DNA from: Granulicella paludicola
GTDB lineage: Bacteria; Acidobacteriota; Terriglobia; Terriglobales; Acidobacteriaceae
Reading direction: 5' to 3'
Assembly: GCF_025685545.1 (NCBI RefSeq)
Contig: NZ_JAGSYC010000023.1
Coordinates: 407,243 to 471,242, forward strand
Length of the DNA stretch: 64,000 bases
This document shows positions 25,741-38,970 of the stretch, piece after piece. The translations under genes and the position numbers were made by a program. How positions within the stretch are numbered: the stretch's first letter is position 1; the number at the start of each line of letters is the position of its first letter. The notes below the pieces were generated by a model. It made no database searches and had not been told where the DNA came from. It saw only the letters and a list, made by a program, of their open reading frames with translations.

Positions 25741-26367
25741 CTATGCAGGCAGTTCCAACTGTTCGGCGGCATCGTCTCCATCGGGGCGGAAGTGGGTGCG
25801 GCAGCGGGCTTCGTACATGCCTGCTGCGCCGACCACGACGAGTTCCTGGGAGGATCCGAGCCGCTGGGTGTGAATCGCCGAGGCTCCGCAAACCATGCAG
25901 ACGGCCGAAAGCTTGGTCACCTTATCGGCAAGGGCCATCAGGTTGGGAACCGGGCCGAAGGGCTCGTTGTTGAAGGTGGTGTCCAGGCCTGCCATGAGGA
26001 CTCGCTTGCCGAGAGCGACAAGTTCGAGCGCGAGCGGGATCACGTGCTCATCGAAGAACTGCACCTCGTCGATACCGATGACCTCGATCTGGTCGAGCTG
26101 CGGGTAGAGGTGCGCGCGGAGGTGCTCGGTCGTGGCGACGGTGACGGCGTCGTGGGTCTGCTGGCTATGGCTGGCGATGGCCGTGCGATGGTAGCGAAGA
26201 TCGATGTCGGGCTTATAGCAGGCCACGCGCTGACGGGCGATCCGGGCACGCTTGAGGCGGCGGATCAGCTCCTCCGACTTGCCGGAGAACATGGGGCCAG
26301 TGACCACTTCGAGGACTCCGGGAGCGGGGCACGGCGAGACGACTTTTTCTGGAGCAACAAGCGACAT
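25741..26367 (-). CDS. tdk: Thymidine kinase
   Basis: 208 residues of the bacterial type II (TK1-like) family, phosphorylating thymidine with ATP in the salvage pathway. P-loop GPMFSGKSEELIRRL, catalytic and base-binding region IGIDEVQFFDE, lasso zinc ligands in CMVCGASAIHTQR and a distal CRTHF. The start at 26367 leaves a normal N-terminus before the P-loop; longer reading upstream would be Pro/Ser-rich and is unlikely. Divergent from sodC. Confidence 0.95.
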   Translation of the reverse strand: MSLVAPEKVVSPCPAPGVLEVVTGPMFSGKSEELIRRLKRARIARQRVACYKPDIDLRYHRTAIASHSQQTHDAVTVATTEHLRAHLYPQLDQIEVIGIDEVQFFDEHVIPLALELVALGKRVLMAGLDTTFNNEPFGPVPNLMALADKVTKLSAVCMVCGASAIHTQRLGSSQELVVVGAAGMYEARCRTHFRPDGDDAAEQLELPA

Positions 26368-26405
26368 GGTTGTGTCATCGTAACGAAGCGTAGGCGGTGG
26401 ATATC

Positions 26406-26452
26406 GAGTACAGGGAATAGGGAGTCGTGAGTAGGGAATAGTTATTGGATGG
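26406..26452. repeat. Class B heptamer element (tdk-sodC intergenic)
   Basis: Degenerate heptamers CAGGGAA, TAGGGAG, TCGTGAG, TAGGGAA, TAG in tandem, the same family as the CCCTATT-type copies in the ribosomal operon. This copy is an exception: it lies between two divergent starts rather than behind a stop codon. Confidence 0.7.
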
Positions 26453-26495
26453 GAGTATTCTGGCGTTGTATATCTCGCAATATCGAGGAGGCAGA

Positions 26496-27041
26496 ATGCG
26501 TTGTAACTGGTTGGCAGTGTGTGGCGTGGCGGCGGGTGTCGCTGTGATAGGCGCGGGACAGATGCAGGCACAGGCGAAGCCGGCACCCAAAGAGGTCAAG
26601 GTCGCGCTGAAAGGCTCTAAGGGAGAAGACGCCGGGACTTTGACGTTCAAGACTGTGAAGAAGGGTGTAAAGGTAATGATTCACCTGCAGAATGTTGGGT
26701 TTGGCGATCACGGAGTTCACATCCATCAGAATGCGGTCTGCGATGCGCCTGACTTCAAGGGCGCGGGTGGGCACTTCAATCCGGACAACAAGCACCATGG
26801 CTACATGAACATGGACGGCCATCACAACGGCGATATGCCTGAGAACGTAAAGGTCGGGGAAGATCACAAGGGCGAGGCAAGCTTCGTGCTGACGTCGATC
26901 TCGCTCGATCCGGCGGCGCCGAACTCGCTGATGCTCAATGGCGGCACCTCGGTGGTGGTGCACGAGAAGGCAGACGACGAGAAGACCGATCCTTCGGGCA
27001 ATTCGGGCAACCGGGTCGCTTGCGGCGTAATCCAGTACTAA
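26496..27041 (+). CDS. sodC: Copper/zinc superoxide dismutase
   Basis: 181 residues starting at 26496 with GGAGG upstream. Signal peptide (residues about 1-27, ending MQAQA), so it acts in the periplasm. Copper and zinc ligands: HGVHIHQNA, GGHFNPDNKHHGYMNMDGHHNGD, and the late His of VVVHEKADDEKTD; the disulfide joins the Cys of AVCDAPDF with that of RVACGVIQY. Removes superoxide outside the cytoplasm. Followed immediately by a class B repeat. Confidence 0.96.
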   Translation: MRCNWLAVCGVAAGVAVIGAGQMQAQAKPAPKEVKVALKGSKGEDAGTLTFKTVKKGVKVMIHLQNVGFGDHGVHIHQNAVCDAPDFKGAGGHFNPDNKHHGYMNMDGHHNGDMPENVKVGEDHKGEASFVLTSISLDPAAPNSLMLNGGTSVVVHEKADDEKTDPSGNSGNRVACGVIQY

Positions 27042-27042
27042 A

Positions 27043-27098
27043 AGTGAGAAGACAGGAGTGAGGAGACAGGAGTGGGAGATAGTCACTCCTGTCTTCTA
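27043..27098 (+). repeat. Class B heptamer inverted repeat behind sodC
   Basis: Begins one base after the sodC stop. Left arm AGTGAGA, AGACAGG, AGTGAGG, AGACAGG, AGTGGGA; right arm CACTCCTGTCTTC pairs with GAAGACAGGAGTG. It could act as the sodC transcript end. Confidence 0.85.
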
Positions 27099-27230
27099 GC
27101 TCTGGCCTGCTCTATCGCGAGCGTAGAGGATGGAAGCGTGGGCCTGTATAGTTAGGTCAAGCTTGCATTGTCTGCGCTCTATCCCTTTCTTTTAGGGAAC
27201 TGTTACAGGGGGCGTTGCGTATGGAAGACT

Positions 27231-28082
27231 ATGGCGACGGTAGCAGTTTCGGCGATGTTGCAACGGGAGACACGGACGGGCTGGCGCATGGCGTCGCGAC
27301 CGGCGGTCCCGACGGGCAACCGTATGAAACCTCAGGAGATAGCAGCATCTGCTCCGGAGCGTTCGCCCTTTCAGGAGGTTCGACCCGTGAGTTCGAGGTC
27401 GTCCCAACAGTTGGAACCCGAGCCGCAGGGGTCTGGGCTGCCATCCAGTGCCGTGGGCGTAAGTCCCGAGCGCGCGGCAGCGCTGGCCGAGCAACGGGTG
27501 CTGGCCGACCTGGCTGCGCAGTGCCTGGCAGGCGACGGCGCGGCATGGGAGAAGCTGGCGCGCGCACAGCATCGCCGGGTGTATGGCATTTGCTATCGGT
27601 TCACGGGGTCGCAGGCCGACGCCGAGGACATGACGCAGGAAGTATTTTAAAAGATGTATCGCAACCTGAGCAGCTTCGATCCGACCAAGGGTGGCTTTAC
27701 TACCTGGCTGACGACGCTGACGCGCAACCTGCTGGTGGACAACTACCGGCGGTCGCGAATGGACCGGGCGAGCGATTCTCTGGACGAGACCTACGACGGC
27801 GAAGACGATGGTGCGACCCGCGCCGACAAGCTGGCCGACGGCGGCAAGAGCCAGGAGCAGATTGTAAGCGGGCAGCAGCTTCGGACGCAGATTCAGGCGG
27901 CGCTGAAGCAGGTGTCTCCGGAGCTGCGCGAGGCGGTCATCTTGCGTGATCTGGAAGATATGGATTACAAGGACATTGCCGAGGTTCTCGGCGTTCCGCA
28001 GGGCACGGTGAAGAGTCGCATCAGCCGTGGTCGAGCGGAACTTGCAAGGCTTTTGAAACGTATAGAAGGGCAGGTGATGTAG
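27231..28082 (+). pseudogene. ECF-type sigma factor interrupted by in-frame TAA
   Basis: One continuous reading frame of about 284 codons broken by a single TAA at 27648-27650. Before it, sigma region 2 reads RVYGICYRFTGSQADAEDMT and QEVF, and right after it KMYRNLSSFDPTKGGF continues the same family pattern (normally QEVF-L-KMYRN). Region 4 follows intact. TTA to TAA, a single base at 27649, would explain it. Reading frames on both sides are the same, so it is not a frameshift. The gene could be inactivated, sequenced wrongly, or expressed as two pieces, since an ATG lies 3 bases after the stop. The N-terminal start (27231, or 27255, 27288, 27324) is uncertain. Confidence 0.75.
27654..28082 (+). 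CDS. C-terminal part of sigma factor (regions 2.2-4), possible restart product
   Basis: 142 codons beginning at the ATG just after the TAA. Contains WLTTLTRNLLVDNYRRSRMDR (region 2.4 type helix) and the helix-turn-helix of region 4: LRDLEDMDYKDIAEVLGVPQ followed by GTVKSRISRGRAELARLL. On its own it lacks the core-binding part of region 2.1-2.2, so it should not work as an ordinary sigma factor. The anti-sigma gene starts directly after its stop. Confidence 0.6.
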   Translation: MYRNLSSFDPTKGGFTTWLTTLTRNLLVDNYRRSRMDRASDSLDETYDGEDDGATRADKLADGGKSQEQIVSGQQLRTQIQAALKQVSPELREAVILRDLEDMDYKDIAEVLGVPQGTVKSRISRGRAELARLLKRIEGQVM

Positions 28083-28754
28083 GTGGCAGACATGACCCAA
28101 TTCGATGGATTTGATGGTGAGTTCGAGGCGAACAGCGAAGGCTGCGCGGTGTGCGAGGCGATGCTTCCCGATGCCGTGGACGGCATTCTCACACCTGCAG
28201 AGCAGCGTGCGTTCGACGTGCATGTAGCGAGCTGCGTGCATTGCTCCGAGGAACTGGCAGAGGCTCAGCGTGGCGCGGCCTGGCTTTCGATGTTGAAGAC
28301 CAAGACGCCGGAGCCGCCACTCGGTTTGCTGGAGAAGATTCTGGCGGAGACTTCGGGCGCGGCGGCTGCACAGGCTGCTGCTGCACCGGTCGCCTACGAA
28401 GAGCCGTCCTATGTGTGGACACCCGCCAGGCAGGAAGTGGGCGGCGGTTGGAGCAGGCGGTGGTCAGAGACGCGGATGAAGCTGGGCGAGATGTTCTCGC
28501 TGGGCAATGCAGGCATGCTGCTGCAACCCCGACTCGCGATGACCGCGGCGATGGCGTTCTTCTCGCTGGCACTGACGCTGAACATGATGGGCTTTCGTTT
28601 GAGCGAGGTACACACGGCTGACTTTACCCCTAGCGGTGTTCGCCGCACGGTTGCCGATGCGGGCGCTTCTGCGACGCGGCGGTTCCAGAACCTGCGCGTG
28701 GTCTACCAGATGGAGTCACGCGTGAGCGAATTGCGCAGCGACGAGCCGCGCTAA
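28083..28754 (+). CDS. Zinc-finger anti-sigma factor
   Basis: 223 residues. The N-terminal domain is a zf-HC2 / ZAS anti-sigma domain: CAVCEAMLPDAVDGILTPAE, then HVASCVHC with the H-x3-C-x2-C zinc motif. A membrane helix sits near residues 145-170 (LAMTAAMAFFSLALTLNMMG), with a short periplasmic tail. It should hold the upstream sigma factor at the membrane until a signal releases it. I take the GTG at 28083, directly after the sigma stop; an ATG three codons later with AGGTGG upstream is an alternative. Confidence 0.85.
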   Translation: MADMTQFDGFDGEFEANSEGCAVCEAMLPDAVDGILTPAEQRAFDVHVASCVHCSEELAEAQRGAAWLSMLKTKTPEPPLGLLEKILAETSGAAAAQAAAAPVAYEEPSYVWTPARQEVGGGWSRRWSETRMKLGEMFSLGNAGMLLQPRLAMTAAMAFFSLALTLNMMGFRLSEVHTADFTPSGVRRTVADAGASATRRFQNLRVVYQMESRVSELRSDEPR

Positions 28755-28909
28755 CAAGTCGCAAGAGTCTAGAAGCAATGCGGTAAGCGCGAGCATGATG
28801 CATACGCGCAGCTGACATGCAGTATCGAGTACGGAGCACCGCAGATGCACAAGCCGGCTTGACCGGCGATAGATACGCACGACCCCAGGATTGGAAGAAA
28901 GGCACGACG

Positions 28910-30274
28910 ATGAGCGACGAGACCAACAAGACAACAGACCCGACCGGAGCGGGCGCGGCAGAGCGGGTGGGCTTCTGCCAGGACTGCGGAACTCCGTTGA
29001 CACGCGAGACAGCGCGCGCGGTGGGAACGGGCGTCTTTTGCGAGCCTTGCCTGGCAGCGCGAGTGGGCGCTACCGGACCAGGATATGCCTCTGCCAGAAC
29101 GACCAATACGGCCGGTTATACAACCGTCCCGAATCCTGGCCCCGCTGCGGCGGGTGCCGTTCCTCCGGCTGCAGTTCCGCTGATTGAAGGTGCGCCGCAT
29201 CCCTTTCTGGCAGGTTTACTGAGCATCATTCCGGGTGTGGGCACGATGTATGTCGGCCAGTACGCGAAGGGCGTAGCGTACCTCCTGATTATTTCGGTGC
29301 TGGATTCGCTGGGTAAAAATGGTTTTTTCGGCGTGATGGCGGCGGTCGTCTGGATCTATCAAATCGTCGATGCCTACCAGACCGCAAAGGCGATGCGCGA
29401 TGGACGGCCTGTGCCGAATCCTTTCGGTCTGAATGAGATTGGCGAGCGGCTGGGCTTCGGTAAGAACTGGGGCATGTCGCCTGCCGCTGCGGCTGCTTCT
29501 GCTGCTGGTGTACCCCCGACAGATGTTCCTCCGACGGAGACGGCGAGCGCAGGCTATACGCCAGTAAATTATCCGCCGACAGCAACTGCGCCGGTCAACA
29601 GCGGGCCGGACTGGGTTGGGTATGTGCCTCCGACGAACTTTGCTGCAGCACCCGGTTACGTCCCGCCAGTCGTCGTTCCTCCGGTAGCACCACCCGCAGC
29701 TGCGAGCCAGGGTGCGCCCTCGTGGGGTCATGCTCCGTATGCGGCCACCTACACAGGTACCGAAAACCCTTACACCGCGCAGGTTCCGATGGTTCCCGTA
29801 GCTCCATCCAGCCGCCGCTTCCCTGCCGGAGCGATCTGGTTGATCGGTCTCGGTGCACTGTTTCTCCTGATCGAGTTCACGGAGCAGTGGGGCTGGAACA
29901 TCAACGGCAACTGGGTTCCCACGATCATCTTCGCGGCGCTCGCCGTATGGAGTTTCACGCGCAAGCTGCAGCTGGGTCAGCCGCTGGTCTGCATCCTCCG
30001 CTGGCCGCTCGTGCTGGCAACGCTGGCGATCCTGTTCGCGCTACAAGCCCTCGATCTTGTTTCGCTGGGACGCTCCTGGCCGGTACTCTTCATCGTCTTC
30101 GGCATCATGTTGATCCTCGAGCGCACCGCGCTCGCGAACATGCACTACGGAACTCCGCCGGTGTATCAAGTGCCTCCCGTTGAACAGACTCGCGCCGCGT
30201 GGGTAGCACCCACGGACTCGCATGAACCTGCCGATAGCAGCAACAACGACCTGACCAAGAGCGGAGGGCTGTAA
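28910..30274 (+). CDS. Zinc-ribbon and LiaF-like membrane protein
   Basis: 454 residues from the ATG at 28910. Residues about 17-50 form a small zinc-binding unit (CQDCGTPLTRE, then CEPCLAARV). A TM2-like hydrophobic region follows (HPFLAGLLSIIPGVGTMYVG). The middle is a long Pro/Ala/Val-rich linker, and residues about 315-420 hold four short membrane helices of the LiaI/LiaF-like DUF5668 type (GAIWLIGLGALFLLIEF, and SWPVLFIVFGIMLILER). Probably a membrane sensor or scaffold of the envelope-stress module that begins with the sigma/anti-sigma pair. Function inferred only from context. Confidence 0.7.
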   Translation: MSDETNKTTDPTGAGAAERVGFCQDCGTPLTRETARAVGTGVFCEPCLAARVGATGPGYASARTTNTAGYTTVPNPGPAAAGAVPPAAVPLIEGAPHPFLAGLLSIIPGVGTMYVGQYAKGVAYLLIISVLDSLGKNGFFGVMAAVVWIYQIVDAYQTAKAMRDGRPVPNPFGLNEIGERLGFGKNWGMSPAAAAASAAGVPPTDVPPTETASAGYTPVNYPPTATAPVNSGPDWVGYVPPTNFAAAPGYVPPVVVPPVAPPAAASQGAPSWGHAPYAATYTGTENPYTAQVPMVPVAPSSRRFPAGAIWLIGLGALFLLIEFTEQWGWNINGNWVPTIIFAALAVWSFTRKLQLGQPLVCILRWPLVLATLAILFALQALDLVSLGRSWPVLFIVFGIMLILERTALANMHYGTPPVYQVPPVEQTRAAWVAPTDSHEPADSSNNDLTKSGGL

Positions 30275-30276
30275 CC

Positions 30277-31917
30277 ATGAGTACGTATCCTCCCCCACCG
30301 CCGTCGGGCGGCTATAACCCCTACGACCGCGCAGCTCGCGATGCCGCGAAAGCCCAGTATCGGGCGCAACAGCAGGCGATTCGTGCCCAGCAGAAGATGC
30401 AGCACGCCGCATGGAAGGCCCAGCGCCGGGCGATGCGACGCAGCTCGATTGTGGGACCGCTCCTGCTCCTGACGCTGGGTGTGTTCTTTCTGCTGGTGGA
30501 GTTGAACCGGGTATCGCCCCTGTACGCGTTGAACTGGTTCGGACACTGGTGGCCCGTGGTGCTGATTGGCGCTGGCGTGATCCTTGTGATCGAGTGGGTG
30601 ATTGATCGCGATCGTCCGCAGTCCGCAGGTGGACCGCGCAGCATCGGCGGCGGCGTGGTCGCCCTGTTGATCTTCATTGCGTTTTTGGGTGTCGCCGCAA
30701 CAACCGCGGTGAGAGCGCTGGAATGGAAGCAGCAGCGGATCGGCGAAGGCTTCGGCAAGCTTGATGAAGTGTTGGGAAACCGCAGCGATCACTACGACGA
30801 TCTGAGCCAGGCGATCCCCGCGGGTGGCCTGCTGGTAGTACGCAACCCACACGGCGACGTAGTCGTAACGGGCACCAGCACTGATGGCCAGATACATGTG
30901 AGCCTGCACGAACAGGCGTACTCCTGGAACGAGAGCGATACGCAGAAGAAGATGCAGCAGCTGCGGCCGGTGTTTTCGCAGGATGATAAGACCGTGACCC
31001 TCGCAGTCGCGTCGGTCGTCGGCGGACAGGCTGACTTGACGATCACGGTCCCTGCGGGCTCAGCCGTAACGGTGAACGCCGACCATGGCGATGTGAATGT
31101 GAGCCAGGTGCAGCAGCAGGTGACAATTTCCGCAAACCATGGAGACGTAAACGTGGCCGATGTCGCCGCCAATGTGCAGGCGACGATCAACGATGACGAC
31201 TCGACGGTAACGGTGCGCAGCATCAAGGGAGCTGTCGCAATTCAGGGACATACCGGCGACGTTAATATTTCCGAGGTGTCCGGCCCTCTGGCGCTGCAAG
31301 GCGACTTTTATGGCACGACCGACCTGAAGAATATCGGCGGCAAGGTGAGCTTCCATTCGAGCCGCACGCAGTTCGACGCCGCGAAGCTCGGCGACGAGTT
31401 TTCAGTCGAAAGCGATACGCTGACGGCGAGCTCGCTGGTGGGGCCCGTGGTGCTGAGGACCTCGGACAAGAACATCACCCTTGACCGCCTGCAGGGCAAT
31501 GTAGAGGTCACAAACAAGAATGGCGATGTCCACCTGACCAGCGTCAGCCCCTTGGGTTCGATCTCGGTGCAGAACACGCATGGCGGCGTAGATGTTGGGC
31601 TGCCGCAGGGCGCCTCGTTCACGGTGAACGCCCAGACCCGCAACGGCGATATGGAGAACGACTACGGCTTCTCACCCCAAGGCGACGGGGACGACCACAG
31701 CCTGCGCGGTACGCAGGGTGGTGGCACGGCAAAGATCTTGCTGTCGACGAGCGATGGCGATGTGACACTGCGGAAGGTGACGGCCATGCCTGCTCCTCCC
31801 GCGCCACCAGCACCGCCGGAAGAGCCCGTCGCGCCGAAGTCTCCGAGGATTACGCGGACGCCGGCAGCACCGAAGGCCCCTGAAGCTCCCAAAGCACCTT
31901 CTTCCGTGACCTTCTGA
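30277..31917 (+). CDS. LiaF-like membrane protein with DUF4097 beta-helix domain
   Basis: 546 residues, starting three bases after the previous stop. A basic, Pro-rich cytoplasmic N-terminus is followed by membrane helices of the LiaI/LiaF type (SIVGPLLLLTLGVFFLLVEL; WWPVVLIGAGVILVIEWVI) and one more (GVVALLIFIAFLGVAATTA). Residues about 185-500 are a DUF4097 domain, an adhesin-like beta helix with repeated GDVNV-type turns (NADHGDVNVSQV, NHGDVNVADV, TGDVNISEV, NGDVHLTSV). The tail is Pro/Ala/Lys-rich. Paired with the upstream gene, it fits an envelope-stress output protein. A strong terminator follows. Confidence 0.78.
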   Translation: MSTYPPPPPSGGYNPYDRAARDAAKAQYRAQQQAIRAQQKMQHAAWKAQRRAMRRSSIVGPLLLLTLGVFFLLVELNRVSPLYALNWFGHWWPVVLIGAGVILVIEWVIDRDRPQSAGGPRSIGGGVVALLIFIAFLGVAATTAVRALEWKQQRIGEGFGKLDEVLGNRSDHYDDLSQAIPAGGLLVVRNPHGDVVVTGTSTDGQIHVSLHEQAYSWNESDTQKKMQQLRPVFSQDDKTVTLAVASVVGGQADLTITVPAGSAVTVNADHGDVNVSQVQQQVTISANHGDVNVADVAANVQATINDDDSTVTVRSIKGAVAIQGHTGDVNISEVSGPLALQGDFYGTTDLKNIGGKVSFHSSRTQFDAAKLGDEFSVESDTLTASSLVGPVVLRTSDKNITLDRLQGNVEVTNKNGDVHLTSVSPLGSISVQNTHGGVDVGLPQGASFTVNAQTRNGDMENDYGFSPQGDGDDHSLRGTQGGGTAKILLSTSDGDVTLRKVTAMPAPPAPPAPPEEPVAPKSPRITRTPAAPKAPEAPKAPSSVTF

Positions 31918-31936
31918 TCTTTCGAATGGTAGCTAC

Positions 31937-31978
31937 AAACCACAAGGGCTGGCAGATCTCTGCCAGCCCTTGTGGTTT
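31937..31978 (+). terminator. Strong terminator of the sigma/DUF4097 operon
   Basis: A perfect 20-bp stem, AAACCACAAGGGCTGGCAGA with its complement, and a 2-nt centre, 19 bp after the last stop. The right arm ends GGTTT ATTGTTTC, giving a moderate T-rich tail; the left flank is A-rich, so it could work on both strands. Confidence 0.88.
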
Positions 31979-32692
31979 ATTGTTTCTAGATGCAGATGCG
32001 GGGGCGTTGCTGCACTAGTGATCAAGGGTCGAAGCTGTCGAGAAGCGAGTGGTATCTGGTCGCGGCTTAGCATTTCAGTGAGGAACTGTGGACGAGACGT
32101 TACGCGCTGGAGAAGCAGGCGCGCGTGGAAGTAGCGGGTCTGCCGCACGAGCGCAGCCGCCGACTGGCATTCGGGGTCCTTGGCGGCTCCCTTAAGAGAT
32201 GAGCGGTAGCTCTTGGTCTCGGAAACGTGAACATGCCCACAGCAACGTCAGCCGACCCGTCATAATCGAGTCCCGGGGAAGTTAACACCTGCCTCGTCCG
32301 CGCTCACCCCGGAACGAAGTATCCGTGATGAGTGCCGACGTGGCGTTCGATCAACATCATCCAGGTGCGCGCGTAGAACTCGAAGGCAGCGAGCTGGGTG
32401 AGATCGAGGTGTATCGGATCTGAGAGGTGACGCAATCGCCGCTGGGCAGCTTAAGGATAGAACGACGGGATGCCAGTTGCCCCTGAAGGAATAGTGGTGG
32501 ATGCCATTCTCATGCAAGGCCCGGCGCTTGCAGCAGCAGCCTGATAAGGGGTTCTGTGACTAGAAGCGTCCCAGGCTGTTCGCATAGCGCGCCCCGAGAG
32601 CTAACCGCTGGAGAGGCGACTGCTCAGACGTGGGACTATCATGCAAATAAGCACGAGCGGATGCGCGTGTAGACGCGGAGTTGTAGACGCAG
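31979..32692. other. Gene-free stretch with decayed coding fragments
   Basis: About 700 bp between the DUF4097 operon terminator and the rRNA terminator, with no intact gene. Short runs look like worn coding sequence: plus strand 32328-32423 (product ending ELGEIEVYRI, stop) and 32472-32543 (MPVAPEGIVVDAILMQGPAL, then stop). Neither has a proper gene structure. I read this as remnants rather than genes. Confidence 0.5.
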
Positions 32693-32720
32693 AAAAGCCC
32701 ACTCCGAAGAGCGGGCTTTT
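32693..32720 (-). terminator. rRNA operon terminator
   Basis: On the minus strand, AAAAGCCCGCTC, a TTCG loop, then GAGTGGGCTTTT: a 12-bp stem with one G-U pair and a stable UUCG tetraloop, ending in a T-run. It lies 10 bp after the 5S gene. Confidence 0.9.
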
Positions 32721-32730
32721 CATAAATTAT

Positions 32731-32847
<117 letters not shown>

Positions 32848-32881
32848 ATGTCAAGAAAGATGCGCTACAGCGCGATCGTTC

Positions 32882-32897
32882 ACAACTGAATAGATTG
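32882..32897 (-). other. 23S processing stem, 3' arm
   Basis: Plus-strand ACAACTGAATAGATTG is an exact inverted match (16 bp) to 36154-36169 on the other side of the 23S gene. In the minus-strand transcript the two arms pair and enclose the 23S, the usual RNase III processing stem. A second, shorter pair (TATAACTACAA at about 32941 with 36137-36148) extends it. Confidence 0.75.
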
Positions 32898-33006
32898 AGC
32901 AGACTATATACCAAATTTTCTTGCGTATTAGTTATATCTCTATAACTACAAAGCTTGTGTTGAGAATCACTTAGAACAATGACAAAACATTGCGCAGAGT
33001 AAATTC

Positions 33007-35948
<2,942 letters not shown>

Positions 35949-36153
35949 TAGAATTTACTCGCACGCATCAGAGTATCAACCTCTGAACGTAGTAAGTAAT
36001 CTACGTCATTTTGTCGCCTTCTACTTCTCACTGACTGTTACATCAGATGAGACGCTAGAAAATATTCTAAAAGACACTCAACACTGAAATTCAGCTTACT
36101 CACTTGAATCAACCAAGTGAGACATGCTGCTCAGCCTTGTAGTTATATTTACC

Positions 36154-36169
36154 CAATCTATTCAGTTGT
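36154..36169 (-). other. 23S processing stem, 5' arm, next to a boxA-like motif
   Basis: Complement of 32882-32897 (see there). Directly upstream in the transcript, 36166-36177 reads GATTTTTGACAA on the minus strand, similar to the boxA-like motif before the 16S gene. Confidence 0.65.
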
Positions 36170-36320
36170 CAAAAATCGTCTGCAGCCAACTTAGCGTTGC
36201 TGCTACATACCGCTAGGGTATGCGAAGACATGTGCTTTCGCGACATGTCCAAGGATCAACCTCTGCTTTTAGCAGAAGCTCAACCTTGAACAGGTTGCTT
36301 ACGTAAACCTTGAGAGTGAA

Positions 36321-36396
36321 TGGTGGAGCTGACCGGGATCGAACCGATGACATCCTGCTTGCAAAGCAGGCGCTCTCCCAACTGAGCTACAGCCCC
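36321..36396 (-). tRNA. tRNA-Ala (TGC)
   Basis: 76 nt on the minus strand, starting GGGGCTGTAGCTCAGTTGGG, with anticodon loop TTTGCAA (anticodon TGC), T-arm GGTTCGATCC and encoded CCA. Lies in the 16S-23S spacer in the usual second position. Confidence 0.98.
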
Positions 36397-36430
36397 ATTG
36401 CTTATCAGTATAACCGATAAACGAGATTTT

Positions 36431-36507
36431 TGGTGGGCCTGGATAGATTCGAACTATCGACCTCACCCTTATCAGGGGTGCGCTCTAGCCAACTGAGCTA
36501 CAGGCCC
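36431..36507 (-). tRNA. tRNA-Ile (GAT)
   Basis: 77 nt on the minus strand, starting GGGCCTGTAGCTCAGTTGGC, anticodon loop CTGATAA (anticodon GAT), T-arm AGTTCGAATCT and encoded CCA. First tRNA of the 16S-23S spacer. Confidence 0.98.
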
Positions 36508-36807
36508 GGCATCGCCGGTTTGCCATAGGCTCACTGGCTTGCTGCTCTGTCACCGATGTGGATCCCGAAGGAAGCCAACATCGGCTTTTGAGCTCTCTCG
36601 AAGGTTTTCGAGGACACAGTTGAACGTGCAATCCAGCTACGCTGGACTTGACCATCGTTATTGAAACAGTAGAAGTAAAAGAGGATTGAGTTTGAGTCTT
36701 CTACGTCAGCCTAAGCCTTCGCAGAAGCTGTCTGGTCTCTCTCATCCTCAACCTTTCGGTTGCCCGCAATCGCGGGACGGAGTTGATTACCAGAACGTTC
36801 TCTTTTA

Positions 36808-38309
<1,502 letters not shown>

Positions 38310-38446
38310 CTTGGTTTGGCTGCTCTTGTAGGACAGGGGTCCCAAGAGTCAACCGCCTTTGACCACTCGAAAGGGTCAAAGGTTCAAACTAGTGAGATAA
38401 CTCAACCAAACTTCTTGGTTTCTCACGATTGGCACGTTCAACTATG

Positions 38447-38458
38447 TTGTCAAAGATC
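38447..38458 (-). promoter_or_regulatory. boxA-like antitermination motif in rRNA leader
   Basis: Minus strand GATCTTTGACAA, close to the boxA core TGCTCTTTNACA, about 140 nt before the 16S 5' end. A similar motif occurs before the 23S gene. Function inferred from position and likeness. Confidence 0.5.
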
Positions 38459-38636
38459 GCAACCTTACACGCCTAAGCGGAAGGCTTTGATCAAGGACCA
38501 ACGTACGGGCATAGCCACTGTACTTTGTGTCCTCGAACTTGATGCGCTGTGTTGTACTGGGGAGTCGCGGTGGGATCCGTTTACTACTCTGGACCGCTTC
38601 GACTAACTCGCTGCAGTGTTTTGCGCGAACTTTCTA

Positions 38637-38665
38637 AGAGTATCGAAGTTCGCTTCGCTTGTCAA
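38637..38665 (-). promoter_or_regulatory. Proximal rRNA promoter (P0)
   Basis: On the minus strand TTGACA (38660-38665), 17 bp spacer, TACTCT (38637-38642). It is the best match to consensus in the region and lies about 330 bp before the 16S gene. Confidence 0.75.
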
Positions 38666-38970
38666 CTCTTTTCTTTCAGGCTTTGTTTGAGCTTAGCTCG
38701 ATCTCCAAAGTCTCAAGAGCTTGACAGCTCAACAGCGCAAAATATCAAAACATCGTCCGACTCAATGTTGAGTCGTGAAGCACTAAGCTTCATAAAGCAA
38801 ATGAGGCGGTGGAGCTACCTTACTTGCGACTTGCAGTGGCTTGGGTTTGGGGCGGACGGCTTAGGCCTACAACACCTAAAAGCTCTTACTACCGCGGTCA
38901 AACGCTTGGACTGCGCTCCGACTTGCTGTCATCATGTCATACCGACCACTCGAGCGCGAAGCTTTACTAC

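Noticed and set aside
27600..27700. Programmed frameshift in the sigma factor
   Set aside because: Both halves are in the same frame, so shifting would not help; only readthrough, restart or error fits.
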